Shown: positions 1 through 6,566, counted from the stretch's first letter. The stretch: DNA of 9,644 nucleotides from Flavobacteriales bacterium (GCA_002697505.1 NZWA01000057.1:4505-14148); one strand, 5' to 3'. The notes: generated by a model not told the origin, from the sequence alone. Made by a program: numbers and translations.

Positions 1-2999
1 GTCATTGTACCTCTTAAATTAGCTTCTTGTTCTAATTTATCAAGGTTATCATCCTCCAATGTATTAGTAGTTTGTACATTACCCAACCTATTTTCTAAAT
101 ACTGTATATGGTGTATCATTTCATGAGCGTATGAACGCGCTATATCTTTAGGATGTCTACCTTCAGTATATAATGCTATAGTTTGAGTATTTGGGTCATA
201 ATACGCTGTTTTACCAAGAAATTGTTTAGCATTTTCAATATCACCATCAATAAATTCTAAATTTGGTAATGGTTCAATATTCATACCTTTATCTAACATA
301 TATTGAGTTAGTTTAGCTAAAAACCCTATAAGATCTATATGTTGGGAATATGTAGCACTTTCATTTATATTTTTTTTAGATTTTCTAACTAAACCCCATT
401 TTGGTAATTTTTTACCTTTATACTCACCATCCATTTCATAGTTACGAACTGAGTATTTTTTACCATTTTCATCTTCTAATGATAATTTATATCTATTAAC
501 TCCTTCTCTACTATTTTTTATTACTTTAAGTTGTAGTGATTTTTCTAATTTTTTACCTCCTAATGGGAAACCTTTAGGTGCCCTTAAAACATCACCAGGT
601 AGTATTTGACCATCATAATTTGTTAAGTCAATTGCTATTTCATTAACATTAGTTGTTGTTTTTAATGTTTTAGATAACTGTAGTGCTTTATAATATTTTT
701 GATTTTTATCTCCTAATTGTACACCTTTTTTATCTTTATCTTTATCCATTTTCTTTAATCTAGATAATTCTTTATTTATTTTAGATAATGGAATTTTTTT
801 ACCTTTAGGTATATTTAATCTTTTTCTAACAGTACCTTGTTTTAATTTACCTGCTTTTTTACCTTTAGCAGCCATCTTTTCATATGTGTCTCCTTCCTCT
901 AATGGTATATTTAATTCAGGTGCTCTTTTTTTCCATAAAGCTTTTATATCTTCTCTATCCTCTATAGGTAAATTTAAATCATACTGCAAATAATTATCAA
1001 TTACTTGCTCTAAAGGTTGTCTTGATTTTTTAGCTTTTAAATATAAACCTTCTAAATTAGCGTCTATTTCTTTTTCTAATTTATAATACTCAGGAGTGCC
1101 TAAAGTTTTTCTCCAAAATTTCCACCATGGTTTTTTACCTGTTGCTAATTCTTCTCTTTCAGATCTATCTGATGCTTTTTCTTTACCTTTTTTAACATTA
1201 GGTCCTGATTGCATTAAATGTTCTATTTCATGTCTAATAGTATTTCTAATATCCATAGAAATTCGTTCCCACATTCTAGGTAATTCATCTATAGGAATAT
1301 TATAATTTAATCTAACTCTAGGTAAACCTTTAGGTGGATCAGGTATAGCTGCTCCTGCTGTTCTATAAAAACCACCAAATTTAGCTTCTGCTTTATATAT
1401 AAATTTTAAATGTGGGTAATCAAAATCTAAACCAGGACCTACTTCTACTTCAATAAGTCCTTTATTTTGACCATCTTCAAAATCACCTTTCCAAGCATTT
1501 AAAGTAAAGCCAGCTAATTTAGTTACTAAAGAATCATATTTACCTTCATTTATATCTCTATAATTAGTTGAAGGAGGAAATGAATTCATTTTCTTTTTAG
1601 CTTGTTCTTTTGTTTTATAAGGACCAAATTCTTGTCTTATACCTGGAGAGAATGGATTATCTTGAATATAGTAGTATTTATCTCCTCTTTTTTCAATAGC
1701 TCTATAACGGCTTCTACCACCAAATCCTTTTCTTTCTTTTACTTTATCATATCCAGATCCAAATGGAGCTGCTTTACCATCATGGTTAGGAGCTACATTT
1801 TCTTTCTTTTGTTTTTTTAAACGCTGTGTTTTCTTTTTAGATGCTTCTTTTTTACCTTTAATATATTCAAATCCAGCTTTTAATTTCTTTTTCTTATCTG
1901 GGTCCTTAGTTCTAGCTAGTGCTGCTCTTACTCTTTGATGAATTAAATTAATTATTTGAGATTGTCTGGCATGTGATTTAGCTTTGAACGATGCTTTACC
2001 TAAAGTGTCTACTATATCCTGTCTAGTACTAAACTTAACACCTACAGTATCTTTAGGATCCTCATCTGTGTATAATCTTCTACTTGATCCTTTAGGTTTT
2101 TTACCTGTTCCTTTTTTAGGATCTGCTTCATTAAGCCATTCTTCTATTAAAGCTATTTCATCTAATTTTAAAAATTCTTTTGCTACACCTGATTCTTGAA
2201 GTATCCAATATAAAATACCAAATATAGATACAGGAATATTACCTGTTATACCTAATAAAGCCAAAAATCCAAGATCTAATAATTGTTTATTTATTTTCTT
2301 TTGTTCTGCTTCATTTGGTTTTTCACCTGATATTACATACTCTGCTATTTCTTTAACTAATACTAAAGTTTGTTTGCCTTCTCTTTTAACTATTTCTAAT
2401 AATTTTCTACCAGCTTTTTCTGCTCCTCCTAAAAATTGGTCAATAATAGGTTTTACTACATCAAATTTAGGAATTGACATTTCATCTAACTTTTGTACTA
2501 GTTTAAATACTTCAGATTTTTCCTCTACTTCATAAGGTAAAAATTTAACAAATTCTTCTTCATTATCTAATACTTTTCTAGCATTAGTACCACTCATATT
2601 AGGATCATAAGTAGGAATTACTTTAACTATAATGTTAGGATATTTTTCTTTTAAATTATTTGTTCTTGCAGATACATCATCTAAATCATCTTGTCTACCT
2701 TCTCTGTATCCTATAACAAAATAAATTATATCTTGAGGATTATCTTTAGCTAAACGTAAAATATCCCCAATTGGAGATTTTGAAGGTTGTATATCAACTT
2801 TATTAGCTAAATATTTTTTATATATGTCCCAAATCTGAATTGCTTCAAATTGATCTATACCATCACGTACTTTACCTCCTACATAGATATAAAATTCATC
2901 TATTTCTGGAAAGTCATTAAGTGCTGTTTTTACTATTTCAAAATGACCTCTTGTAGGTGGTTTAAAACCTCCCCCATATGCTGCTAATACTCTACCCAT
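1..2999 (-). CDS. Giant multidomain polyprotein (partial): nucleotidyltransferase, LETM1-like segment, basic domain, two zincin domains
   Basis: An open frame runs from ATG at 2999 off the left edge: 999 residues with no stop. Residues 1-160 form a cytidylyltransferase/NMNAT-like domain. It has GGGFKPPTRGH (residues 9-19, a T/HxGH nucleotide-binding motif) and MSGTNAR (135-141, the ISSTxxR counterpart). Residues 174-290 carry amphipathic helices and a hydrophobic stretch (243-267) resembling LETM1-like phage proteins. Residues 292-482 are lysine/arginine-rich. A first zincin domain has HEIEH (590-594) with LEKEIDAN downstream; a second has HEMIH (959-963) with LEQEAN. L/I-x-E sites at 171-173, 289-291, 483-485 and 878-880 lie between these blocks and could be prohead-protease cut sites. 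The start overlaps the kinase stop by 8 nt, suggesting translational coupling. The product has no N-terminal targeting tag, but internal tag-like copies occur. Enzyme assignments are motif-based; the polyprotein processing model is inference. Confidence 0.85.
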   Translation of the reverse strand, partial: MGRVLAAYGGGFKPPTRGHFEIVKTALNDFPEIDEFYIYVGGKVRDGIDQFEAIQIWDIYKKYLANKVDIQPSKSPIGDILRLAKDNPQDIIYFVIGYREGRQDDLDDVSARTNNLKEKYPNIIVKVIPTYDPNMSGTNARKVLDNEEEFVKFLPYEVEEKSEVFKLVQKLDEMSIPKFDVVKPIIDQFLGGAEKAGRKLLEIVKREGKQTLVLVKEIAEYVISGEKPNEAEQKKINKQLLDLGFLALLGITGNIPVSIFGILYWILQESGVAKEFLKLDEIALIEEWLNEADPKKGTGKKPKGSSRRLYTDEDPKDTVGVKFSTRQDIVDTLGKASFKAKSHARQSQIINLIHQRVRAALARTKDPDKKKKLKAGFEYIKGKKEASKKKTQRLKKQKKENVAPNHDGKAAPFGSGYDKVKERKGFGGRSRYRAIEKRGDKYYYIQDNPFSPGIRQEFGPYKTKEQAKKKMNSFPPSTNYRDINEGKYDSLVTKLAGFTLNAWKGDFEDGQNKGLIEVEVGPGLDFDYPHLKFIYKAEAKFGGFYRTAGAAIPDPPKGLPRVRLNYNIPIDELPRMWERISMDIRNTIRHEIEHLMQSGPNVKKGKEKASDRSEREELATGKKPWWKFWRKTLGTPEYYKLEKEIDANLEGLYLKAKKSRQPLEQVIDNYLQYDLNLPIEDREDIKALWKKRAPELNIPLEEGDTYEKMAAKGKKAGKLKQGTVRKRLNIPKGKKIPLSKINKELSRLKKMDKDKDKKGVQLGDKNQKYYKALQLSKTLKTTTNVNEIAIDLTNYDGQILPGDVLRAPKGFPLGGKKLEKSLQLKVIKNSREGVNRYKLSLEDENGKKYSVRNYEMDGEYKGKKLPKWGLVRKSKKNINESATYSQHIDLIGFLAKLTQYMLDKGMNIEPLPNLEFIDGDIENAKQFLGKTAYYDPNTQTIALYTEGRHPKDIARSYAHEMIHHIQYLENRLGNVQTTNTLEDDNLDKLEQEANLRGTM
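357..368 (-). other. Candidate prohead-protease site I-N-E/S before second zincin domain
   Basis: Residues 878-881 of the giant protein read I-N-E-S, directly after a lysine-rich run (RKSKKN). They sit at the point where the second zincin domain (SATYSQHIDLIGFL onward) begins. The T4 gp21 prohead protease cuts after L/I-x-E. Such tripeptides are common by chance, so the support is the position and the recurring x = Asn, not the match alone. Confidence 0.35.
1542..1553 (-). other. Candidate prohead-protease site I-N-E/G before first zincin domain
   Basis: Residues 483-486 read I-N-E-G, followed by KYDSLVTKLAG. From memory, this is how the conserved phage zincin domain often begins when it is encoded as a separate protein. 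The site therefore falls at a plausible domain edge between the lysine/arginine-rich region and the HEIEH domain. Cleavage is inferred by analogy with T4 gp21. Confidence 0.4.
2124..2156 (-). other. Internal tag-like segment with L-N-E/A site
   Basis: Residues 282-292 read IALIEEWLNEA. They resemble the N-terminal tag of the kinase (IKLMQLLKEA) apart from one extra residue, and end in an L-x-E/A cut-site pattern. The segment separates the hydrophobic LETM1-like part from the basic domain. The similarity is short and moderate. Confidence 0.4.
2466..2510 (-). other. Internal copy of the N-terminal targeting tag, L-D-E/M site
   Basis: Residues 164-178 (VFKLVQKLDEMSIPK) align without gaps to residues 1-15 of the 177-residue protein (MISLVQLLKEVSIPK). 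The matches are L, V, Q, L, E, S, I, P and K. The segment lies just after the nucleotidyltransferase domain. This suggests that a nucleotidyltransferase gene became fused to a second, originally tagged cargo gene. It carries the same L-x-E cut-site pattern. Confidence 0.6.
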
Positions 3000-3789
3000 T
3001 TATAAATGATTTTATTTTTGCTTGAGCTTCTTCTCTTGAAACTGAATTATCAATTATGTCCTTAACACCTTCATCTGATAATAATGCTTTAATATCAGCA
3101 TTTAATTGAGCTTTAGATTTAGCTGATCTTGCTTTTTGGGCATCAGTTTTAGGTTTTGTATTTTGTGGTTTAAAAGGATCTAAATATTTTTTTACTATAT
3201 CTTCTAAATTATCTAATTTTTCATCTTGTAACAAGTTTGATACAGATACAAAATTATTACCAAATAAATCTTTATATGGTTGATAATTTTTAGTAACATC
3301 ATTCCATGTTCTCATTACAATAGCTGGTGCTAAACTTCTATCACCTGATTTATCAAATCTATCTTGATTTTGTTTTAATGAACGTTCTAAATCAGTATAA
3401 ACATAAAGCATAAATACTTCATAACCAGCATTTTCTAGTTCTTCTTTTAATTTTTCTGTTTGTCTATATGATGCAGCAGTACCATCTAATATAAATGATT
3501 CTCTACTAGCTATTGCTTTAGGTAAATCCTCATCCTTTAATTTTGCAGTAGCTTGTCTCATTAATTTAGCTGCTTGACTTCTTTCTTCAGGGGTAGCATT
3601 TTTTAAATCTAAACTTACACCTGCTTTTTTTAATAAAGGAACAAAGTCAAAATCTATATTATAAGTAGTTAAACCAGATAGATCTAATCCTTTAAGAATA
3701 TATCCTTTTCCAGCTCCTGGTGCACCTGCTAATATAATTGCTTTAGGAGATGCTGTTGCCTCTTTTAGTAATTGCATTAATTTTATCAT
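2992..3789 (-). CDS. P-loop kinase (AAA_33/zeta-toxin-like) with N-terminal capsid-targeting-like tag
   Basis: This 265-residue protein has a Walker A loop near the N-terminus (GAPGAGKG, residues 22-29). The adenylate-kinase-like GKG is followed by Tyr rather than the usual Ser/Thr. Downstream are an aspartate-containing strand (YNIDFDF), a FILDGT strand and a basic segment (LKQNQDRFDKSGDR) that could serve as the lid. This is the layout of small-molecule or nucleotide kinases of the AAA_33/zeta-toxin group; the substrate is unknown. The C-terminal 65 residues are a lysine-rich tail. Residues 1-10 (MIKLMQLLKE) match the start of the neighbouring 177-residue protein and end in an L-x-E site, so this may be a head-packaged enzyme. 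The ATG overlaps the upstream stop as ATGA, and the gene's own stop overlaps the next start by 8 nt. The kinase fold is likely; the packaging is inference. Confidence 0.85.
   Translation of the reverse strand: MIKLMQLLKEATASPKAIILAGAPGAGKGYILKGLDLSGLTTYNIDFDFVPLLKKAGVSLDLKNATPEERSQAAKLMRQATAKLKDEDLPKAIASRESFILDGTAASYRQTEKLKEELENAGYEVFMLYVYTDLERSLKQNQDRFDKSGDRSLAPAIVMRTWNDVTKNYQPYKDLFGNNFVSVSNLLQDEKLDNLEDIVKKYLDPFKPQNTKPKTDAQKARSAKSKAQLNADIKALLSDEGVKDIIDNSVSREEAQAKIKSFING
3757..3789 (-). other. N-terminal tag MIKLMQLLKE/A of the kinase
   Basis: These first 11 codons encode a short amphipathic peptide ending in L-K-E/A. It matches the tag on the adjacent gene at M, I, L, Q, L, L, K and E (8 of 10), although the codons differ. 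The Walker A core begins only at residue 17, so the tag precedes the folded domain. The T4 capsid-targeting sequence is a similar decapeptide removed by gp21 after L/I-x-E. Confidence 0.55.
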
Positions 3790-4319
3790 ACTTTTGGTTT
3801 TCCAAACATTGTTTTTCTATACTTTTTACCACCTAAAATTCTATCGTAAGTGCCATCATCATATACTTTTATTTCTTTACCTTTTAAAGCTTTACGAATT
3901 GTTTCTTCATCTGTAACTTGTACTACTCCTGCCTTACGTAAAATATTTTCTATAGCACCTGATGCTTCAATGTAATTTGAAGGTTCGTCTAATTGATCAA
4001 TTGTACGACCTATTGCTCCTCTTTTACCTGGACTTGTACCATCATGTCCTATACCAACGTGTTTAGTACCACCCGCTCTTTGTTTAGTTACTGTAACAGC
4101 ATCTAAATCTGGATCATCATCTAAATCTATTACTTCATAATCAGATCCTGCTAAATCACTAACTGATTTATAATTAGGATGACCTCCAATAGGCCCATAA
4201 GCATTTTGAATTAAATCTAGAATGTCATCTTCTAAATCTTTTATATCATTGCCCGATAGTGGTACCCATTTATTTTTGGGTATACTCACTTCTTTTAATA
4301 ACTGTACTAATGATATCAT
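3786..4319 (-). CDS. Conserved phage protein of unknown function, possibly GNAT-like, with N-terminal targeting-like tag
   Basis: This 177-residue protein has a compact mixed alpha/beta pattern. Visible landmarks are IQNAYGPIGGHPNY (37-50), the acidic strand VIDLDDDPDLDAVTV (63-77), GIGHDGTSPGKR (89-100), YIEASG (116-121) and a C-terminal RILGGKKYRKTMFGKPK (160-176). I have an impression that similar proteins recur in T4-like and large marine phages. An acetyltransferase (GNAT-like) fold is possible, but I cannot point to a firm acetyl-CoA loop. Residues 1-10 (MISLVQLLKE) are the same type of tag as on the kinase, suggesting capsid targeting and cleavage after Glu10. The gene follows a 24-nt gap with a candidate promoter and overlaps the kinase start as ATGA, so it probably heads a co-transcribed cargo operon. 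Confidence 0.8.
   Translation of the reverse strand: MISLVQLLKEVSIPKNKWVPLSGNDIKDLEDDILDLIQNAYGPIGGHPNYKSVSDLAGSDYEVIDLDDDPDLDAVTVTKQRAGGTKHVGIGHDGTSPGKRGAIGRTIDQLDEPSNYIEASGAIENILRKAGVVQVTDEETIRKALKGKEIKVYDDGTYDRILGGKKYRKTMFGKPKV
4287..4319 (-). other. N-terminal tag MISLVQLLKE/V
   Basis: The first 11 codons encode a peptide nearly identical to the kinase N-terminus, ending in L-K-E/V. Residues 12-15 (SIPK) also recur after the internal tag of the giant protein. It is a candidate capsid-targeting sequence with a prohead-protease site. Confidence 0.55.
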
Positions 4320-4333
4320 GAATTGAATATTTT

Positions 4334-4344
4334 GTTATAAATAT
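4334..4344 (-). promoter_or_regulatory. Shared upstream motif ATATTTATAAC (candidate late promoter)
   Basis: On the minus strand ATATTTATAAC lies 14 nt before the 4319 start codon and overlaps the upstream stop. The same 11 bases lie 15 nt before the 9291 start, and an A-rich AAAATA follows in both cases. It fills one of the few gaps in the gene array, as a promoter for the cargo block would. The complementary strand reads TATAAATA, the T4 late promoter word, but in the opposite direction to the genes. Confidence 0.4.
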
Positions 4345-5141
4345 CACAACTCCCTTTTAGCTGTAGTTCTAAATTCAGTAAAACTTGGTTTATGTCTAGG
4401 ATTTTCTAAATCAAATAACTTTTTAACAGTATTAAATATACCAATATTTTCTTCTTGTGTACGTTTTGATTCAAACAATTCCCATCCTTTACCTTGTATA
4501 GCACCTTCTTTAGGTCCTCTTTTAGATGATTTTAACCATAAAATACCATATCTATCTGCTGTTTTACCAAAACATTCCTCATAACATTTACCATAAACCG
4601 CTGTTTGTAATTCATATGTAGTTTGTAAATGGTTAGATGTTTTAAAATCAATAATCCATAACTCACCATCAATTTCACATATCATATCACAAGTACCTGC
4701 TATTTTAAGTTCATCTGAAAATATATGTACTTCTGTTTCAATTAAAGTTGGTTTATATGTTTCCCAAAAATCAACAAATCTTAAAAACATTTGCCATACT
4801 AAAGGATTGTACATTGGCTGCCCATTAACTAAAAAGTTTAACTCTTTACCATTAAGATAATCTTCAATCATTTCATGTACTTGAGTACCTTCTTCACCTG
4901 CTTTTTTAACAATCCAATCTGCTGAATATCCTACTTTTTTTAGCCAATCCTCAAAATGTTTACCTTTAGGGTAATAAGATAAAACATAAGTAATTGATGG
5001 ATAATATTTTCCATTTCGTCTATAATACCTAGCATCTGGTAAGGTTATTTGTTTTGAATCTTCACTAATTTCTAAGACTCTATTATATGACTTTTTATAA
5101 TAAGTTGTTGAATTTGTTAGATTAATTTTTTTCTTACTCAT
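4344..5141 (-). CDS. PD-(D/E)XK nuclease, RecB/Cas4-like
   Basis: This 265-residue protein shows the ordered motifs of RecB-family exonucleases. They are GTQVHE with His89 (motif I), acidic residues Glu135/Glu137, Asp152 in GTCDMI (motif II), Asp165-Phe-Lys167 in IIDFKTS (motif III), and Gln179 in YELQTAVYG (the QxxxY-type motif IV). Phage enzymes of this group act in DNA recombination, end processing or host DNA degradation in the cytoplasm. The four-cysteine iron-sulfur cluster of true Cas4 is not evident, although a few cysteines are present (151, 155, 186, 190). The start ATG overlaps the primase stop as ATGA, so the two genes are translationally coupled and probably serve replication or recombination together. 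The catalytic motifs are intact. The exact substrate is unknown. Confidence 0.88.
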   Translation of the reverse strand: MSKKKINLTNSTTYYKKSYNRVLEISEDSKQITLPDARYYRRNGKYYPSITYVLSYYPKGKHFEDWLKKVGYSADWIVKKAGEEGTQVHEMIEDYLNGKELNFLVNGQPMYNPLVWQMFLRFVDFWETYKPTLIETEVHIFSDELKIAGTCDMICEIDGELWIIDFKTSNHLQTTYELQTAVYGKCYEECFGKTADRYGILWLKSSKRGPKEGAIQGKGWELFESKRTQEENIGIFNTVKKLFDLENPRHKPSFTEFRTTAKREL

Positions 5142-6073
5142 ATAAGTTGTAATTTTTTCTCCATTAAATCATATTGTGATAATGGAAGAGTTTTTTGGAT
5201 TAAATTTGTAAAATAGTTAAATCCCATTTCACTAGGGTCTTTCCCTTCGAGTTCTACTAAGTAGACCTCCTTTCCTTCATCCATAAACTTTTCAGCAAAC
5301 TTTAATGCTTGCTTTCTAGCATCAGAATCTAGAGCAATATATATTTTTTCTACTGTTGACTTAACAATTTTCATTAATAAATTTTGTTGTAAATTTTTAC
5401 CTAATAATGGTATTGCATTTCGTTTAATAGCAATAGCATCAAATGGACCCTCACATAAAACTAATGGTAAATTCCAATTAATAAATAATTCAAATGGAAT
5501 TATATTTCTTGATGTTTCTGGATTACGATATTTAATGTATGGTTTATCCTCAAATGATCTACCTGTAAAATAATTTAAATGACCTTTTTCATCATATGAT
5601 GGTATAATAATCATATTTTGATATCTACCAGATGTACAATATCCTAAATTATATTTGATAATATCTTCTTTAGTAATTCCTCTATTTTTTAGATAAGACA
5701 GAGCACGTCTACCTTCTATATCAGACATAGTAATATCAGAAAAATATTTTATTTCTTTAGGTAATCTTAATATTTTTTTATCTGTAGGGTTTTGGGTGTA
5801 TTCTTGTTCATTACCTATTAATTTATATAATTCATCAAATTTTTCAGTTGATGCTTTTACTTTTTTAAATAATGTAGAAATTCGTGTACCTTTCTTATCA
5901 CATACCCAACAATGCCAAGGATTATATCCTTTTTTGTTTTGTGAGAAATTTATTTCTAATTTAGGTTTATGGTGATTACAATAGGGACAAGAATGTGCTT
6001 GATTGCCTCTTGCAGTACGTTTACCTGATCCTAGTACCGAATTAACTAGGTTTATTAATAGTTCATTTACCAT
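5138..6073 (-). CDS. DNA primase, T4 gp61-like (zinc finger plus TOPRIM)
   Basis: This 311-residue primase would lay RNA primers for the lagging strand with a replicative helicase. The N-terminal zinc finger is visible as Cys29-x2-Cys32 and Cys55-x2-Cys58 (CPYC and CWVC). It is followed by a linker and the core region KNRGITKEDIIKYNLGYC typical of DnaG/gp61 enzymes. The TOPRIM domain has Glu208 in CEGPFDA (glycine-flanked metal ligand) and Asp249/Asp251 in ALDSDA. A third acidic position may be Asp279 in GKDPSEMG. Length is close to that of T4 gp61 (about 340 residues). No separate helicase lies in the window. A 43-nt gap before the start holds a possible promoter. The start is the first ATG in frame, with no Shine-Dalgarno sequence. 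Confidence 0.92.
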   Translation of the reverse strand: MVNELLINLVNSVLGSGKRTARGNQAHSCPYCNHHKPKLEINFSQNKKGYNPWHCWVCDKKGTRISTLFKKVKASTEKFDELYKLIGNEQEYTQNPTDKKILRLPKEIKYFSDITMSDIEGRRALSYLKNRGITKEDIIKYNLGYCTSGRYQNMIIIPSYDEKGHLNYFTGRSFEDKPYIKYRNPETSRNIIPFELFINWNLPLVLCEGPFDAIAIKRNAIPLLGKNLQQNLLMKIVKSTVEKIYIALDSDARKQALKFAEKFMDEGKEVYLVELEGKDPSEMGFNYFTNLIQKTLPLSQYDLMEKKLQLI

Positions 6074-6081
6074 GGTGGTTT

Positions 6082-6109
6082 AATATACAAAACTAATTTT
6101 ATGCATCAA
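6082..6109 (-). promoter_or_regulatory. Possible promoter upstream of the primase-nuclease pair
   Basis: In the 43-nt gap the minus strand reads TTGATG, a 16-nt spacer, then TATATT, giving a sigma70-like -35/-10 pair. The same gap holds TAGTTTTG (6095 to 6088) and TAGCTTTG (6114 to 6107), both fitting the Bacteroidota TAnnTTTG -7 box. No good -33 TTG is correctly spaced from either. In such AT-rich DNA these matches may be chance. Confidence 0.3.
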
Positions 6110-6116
6110 AGCTATA

Positions 6117-6566
6117 TTACTGAAAGTCTTTAGTATAAAATTTTCCTAAAATATTATCATTCCAAAATTCTTCAGGTTTTTCTAATACTTGATAAATCAT
6201 TTGAAATTTTGTTTCATAATAAGTAAGTAATTTTTTACTTGGGGCCGCAGCTAATATTTCTCTTTCCCAGTGGTCATCTGGTTCTGTTTTAGATAATTCT
6301 AATATTTCTTTATTAGATCCCCAATATGTTTTCCAGTCAGATTCTTTTACTGCTAATTTATATGCAGGTCTTCTACCTACTACACCTTCAAACTCTAATA
6401 AATCTTTTTTTGTTAGTTTTACTTTCCTAGTAAAAAATAGTATTTTTTTACCTATGTATTTTTTACCTGTAGGTAGATGTGTTATTTTATAAACAAATCC
6501 GTAGGTATTATCTGGGAAGTCAGATACAGTATCTACTTCCTGGTTTTGATATATCCAATTGTTCAT
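6117..6566 (-). CDS. GIY-YIG-like endonuclease (Seg-like phage family)
   Basis: This 149-residue protein starts its catalytic core with G-F-V-Y (23-26) and Y-I-G (37-39), spaced 10 residues apart, the GIY-YIG signature. Arg47 is a candidate catalytic arginine, and Glu118 in YYETKFQ is a candidate metal-binding glutamate. ESDWKTYWGSNKE (75-87) is a hallmark of a small phage family often annotated as Seg-like homing endonucleases. There is no obvious separate DNA-binding domain, as expected for a standalone compact enzyme. It starts at TAATG, sharing one base with the stop of the upstream structural gene, so it is expressed with the late structural block yet sits next to replication genes. It could be a selfish homing gene or a resident DNA-processing nuclease; I cannot separate these. 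Confidence 0.8.
   Translation of the reverse strand: MNNWIYQNQEVDTVSDFPDNTYGFVYKITHLPTGKKYIGKKILFFTRKVKLTKKDLLEFEGVVGRRPAYKLAVKESDWKTYWGSNKEILELSKTEPDDHWEREILAAAPSKKLLTYYETKFQMIYQVLEKPEEFWNDNILGKFYTKDFQ

Noticed and set aside
390..2110. Recurrent word tttttacc on the plus strand, looking like a dispersed DNA repeat
   Set aside because: It is the complement of GGTAAAAA, coding Gly-Lys-Lys in the lysine-rich parts of the giant protein. Copies are in frame and the flanks differ.
1096..2199. Plus-strand open frames at 1096-1305, 1602-1820 and 1984-2199
   Set aside because: They are antisense to the giant protein, are rich in Ser/Phe/Ile from complemented Lys/Glu codons, and show no domain or initiation signal.
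2992..2999. Programmed frameshift joining the kinase and the giant protein at the 8-nt overlap
   Set aside because: There is no convincing slippery heptamer or downstream structure, and the giant protein has a natural N-terminus at its own ATG with the nucleotidyltransferase motif at once. Simple stop-start coupling explains the overlap.
4336..4343. Plus-strand TATAAATA (also at 9309-9316) as T4 late promoters
   Set aside because: The exact consensus is present but points away from every gene in the window. I report the motif only in the gene-sense orientation, as a candidate.
4344..5141. Cas4 belonging to a CRISPR system
   Set aside because: There are no repeats, spacers or other cas genes, and no clear four-cysteine cluster. 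A phage RecB-like nuclease is the simpler reading.
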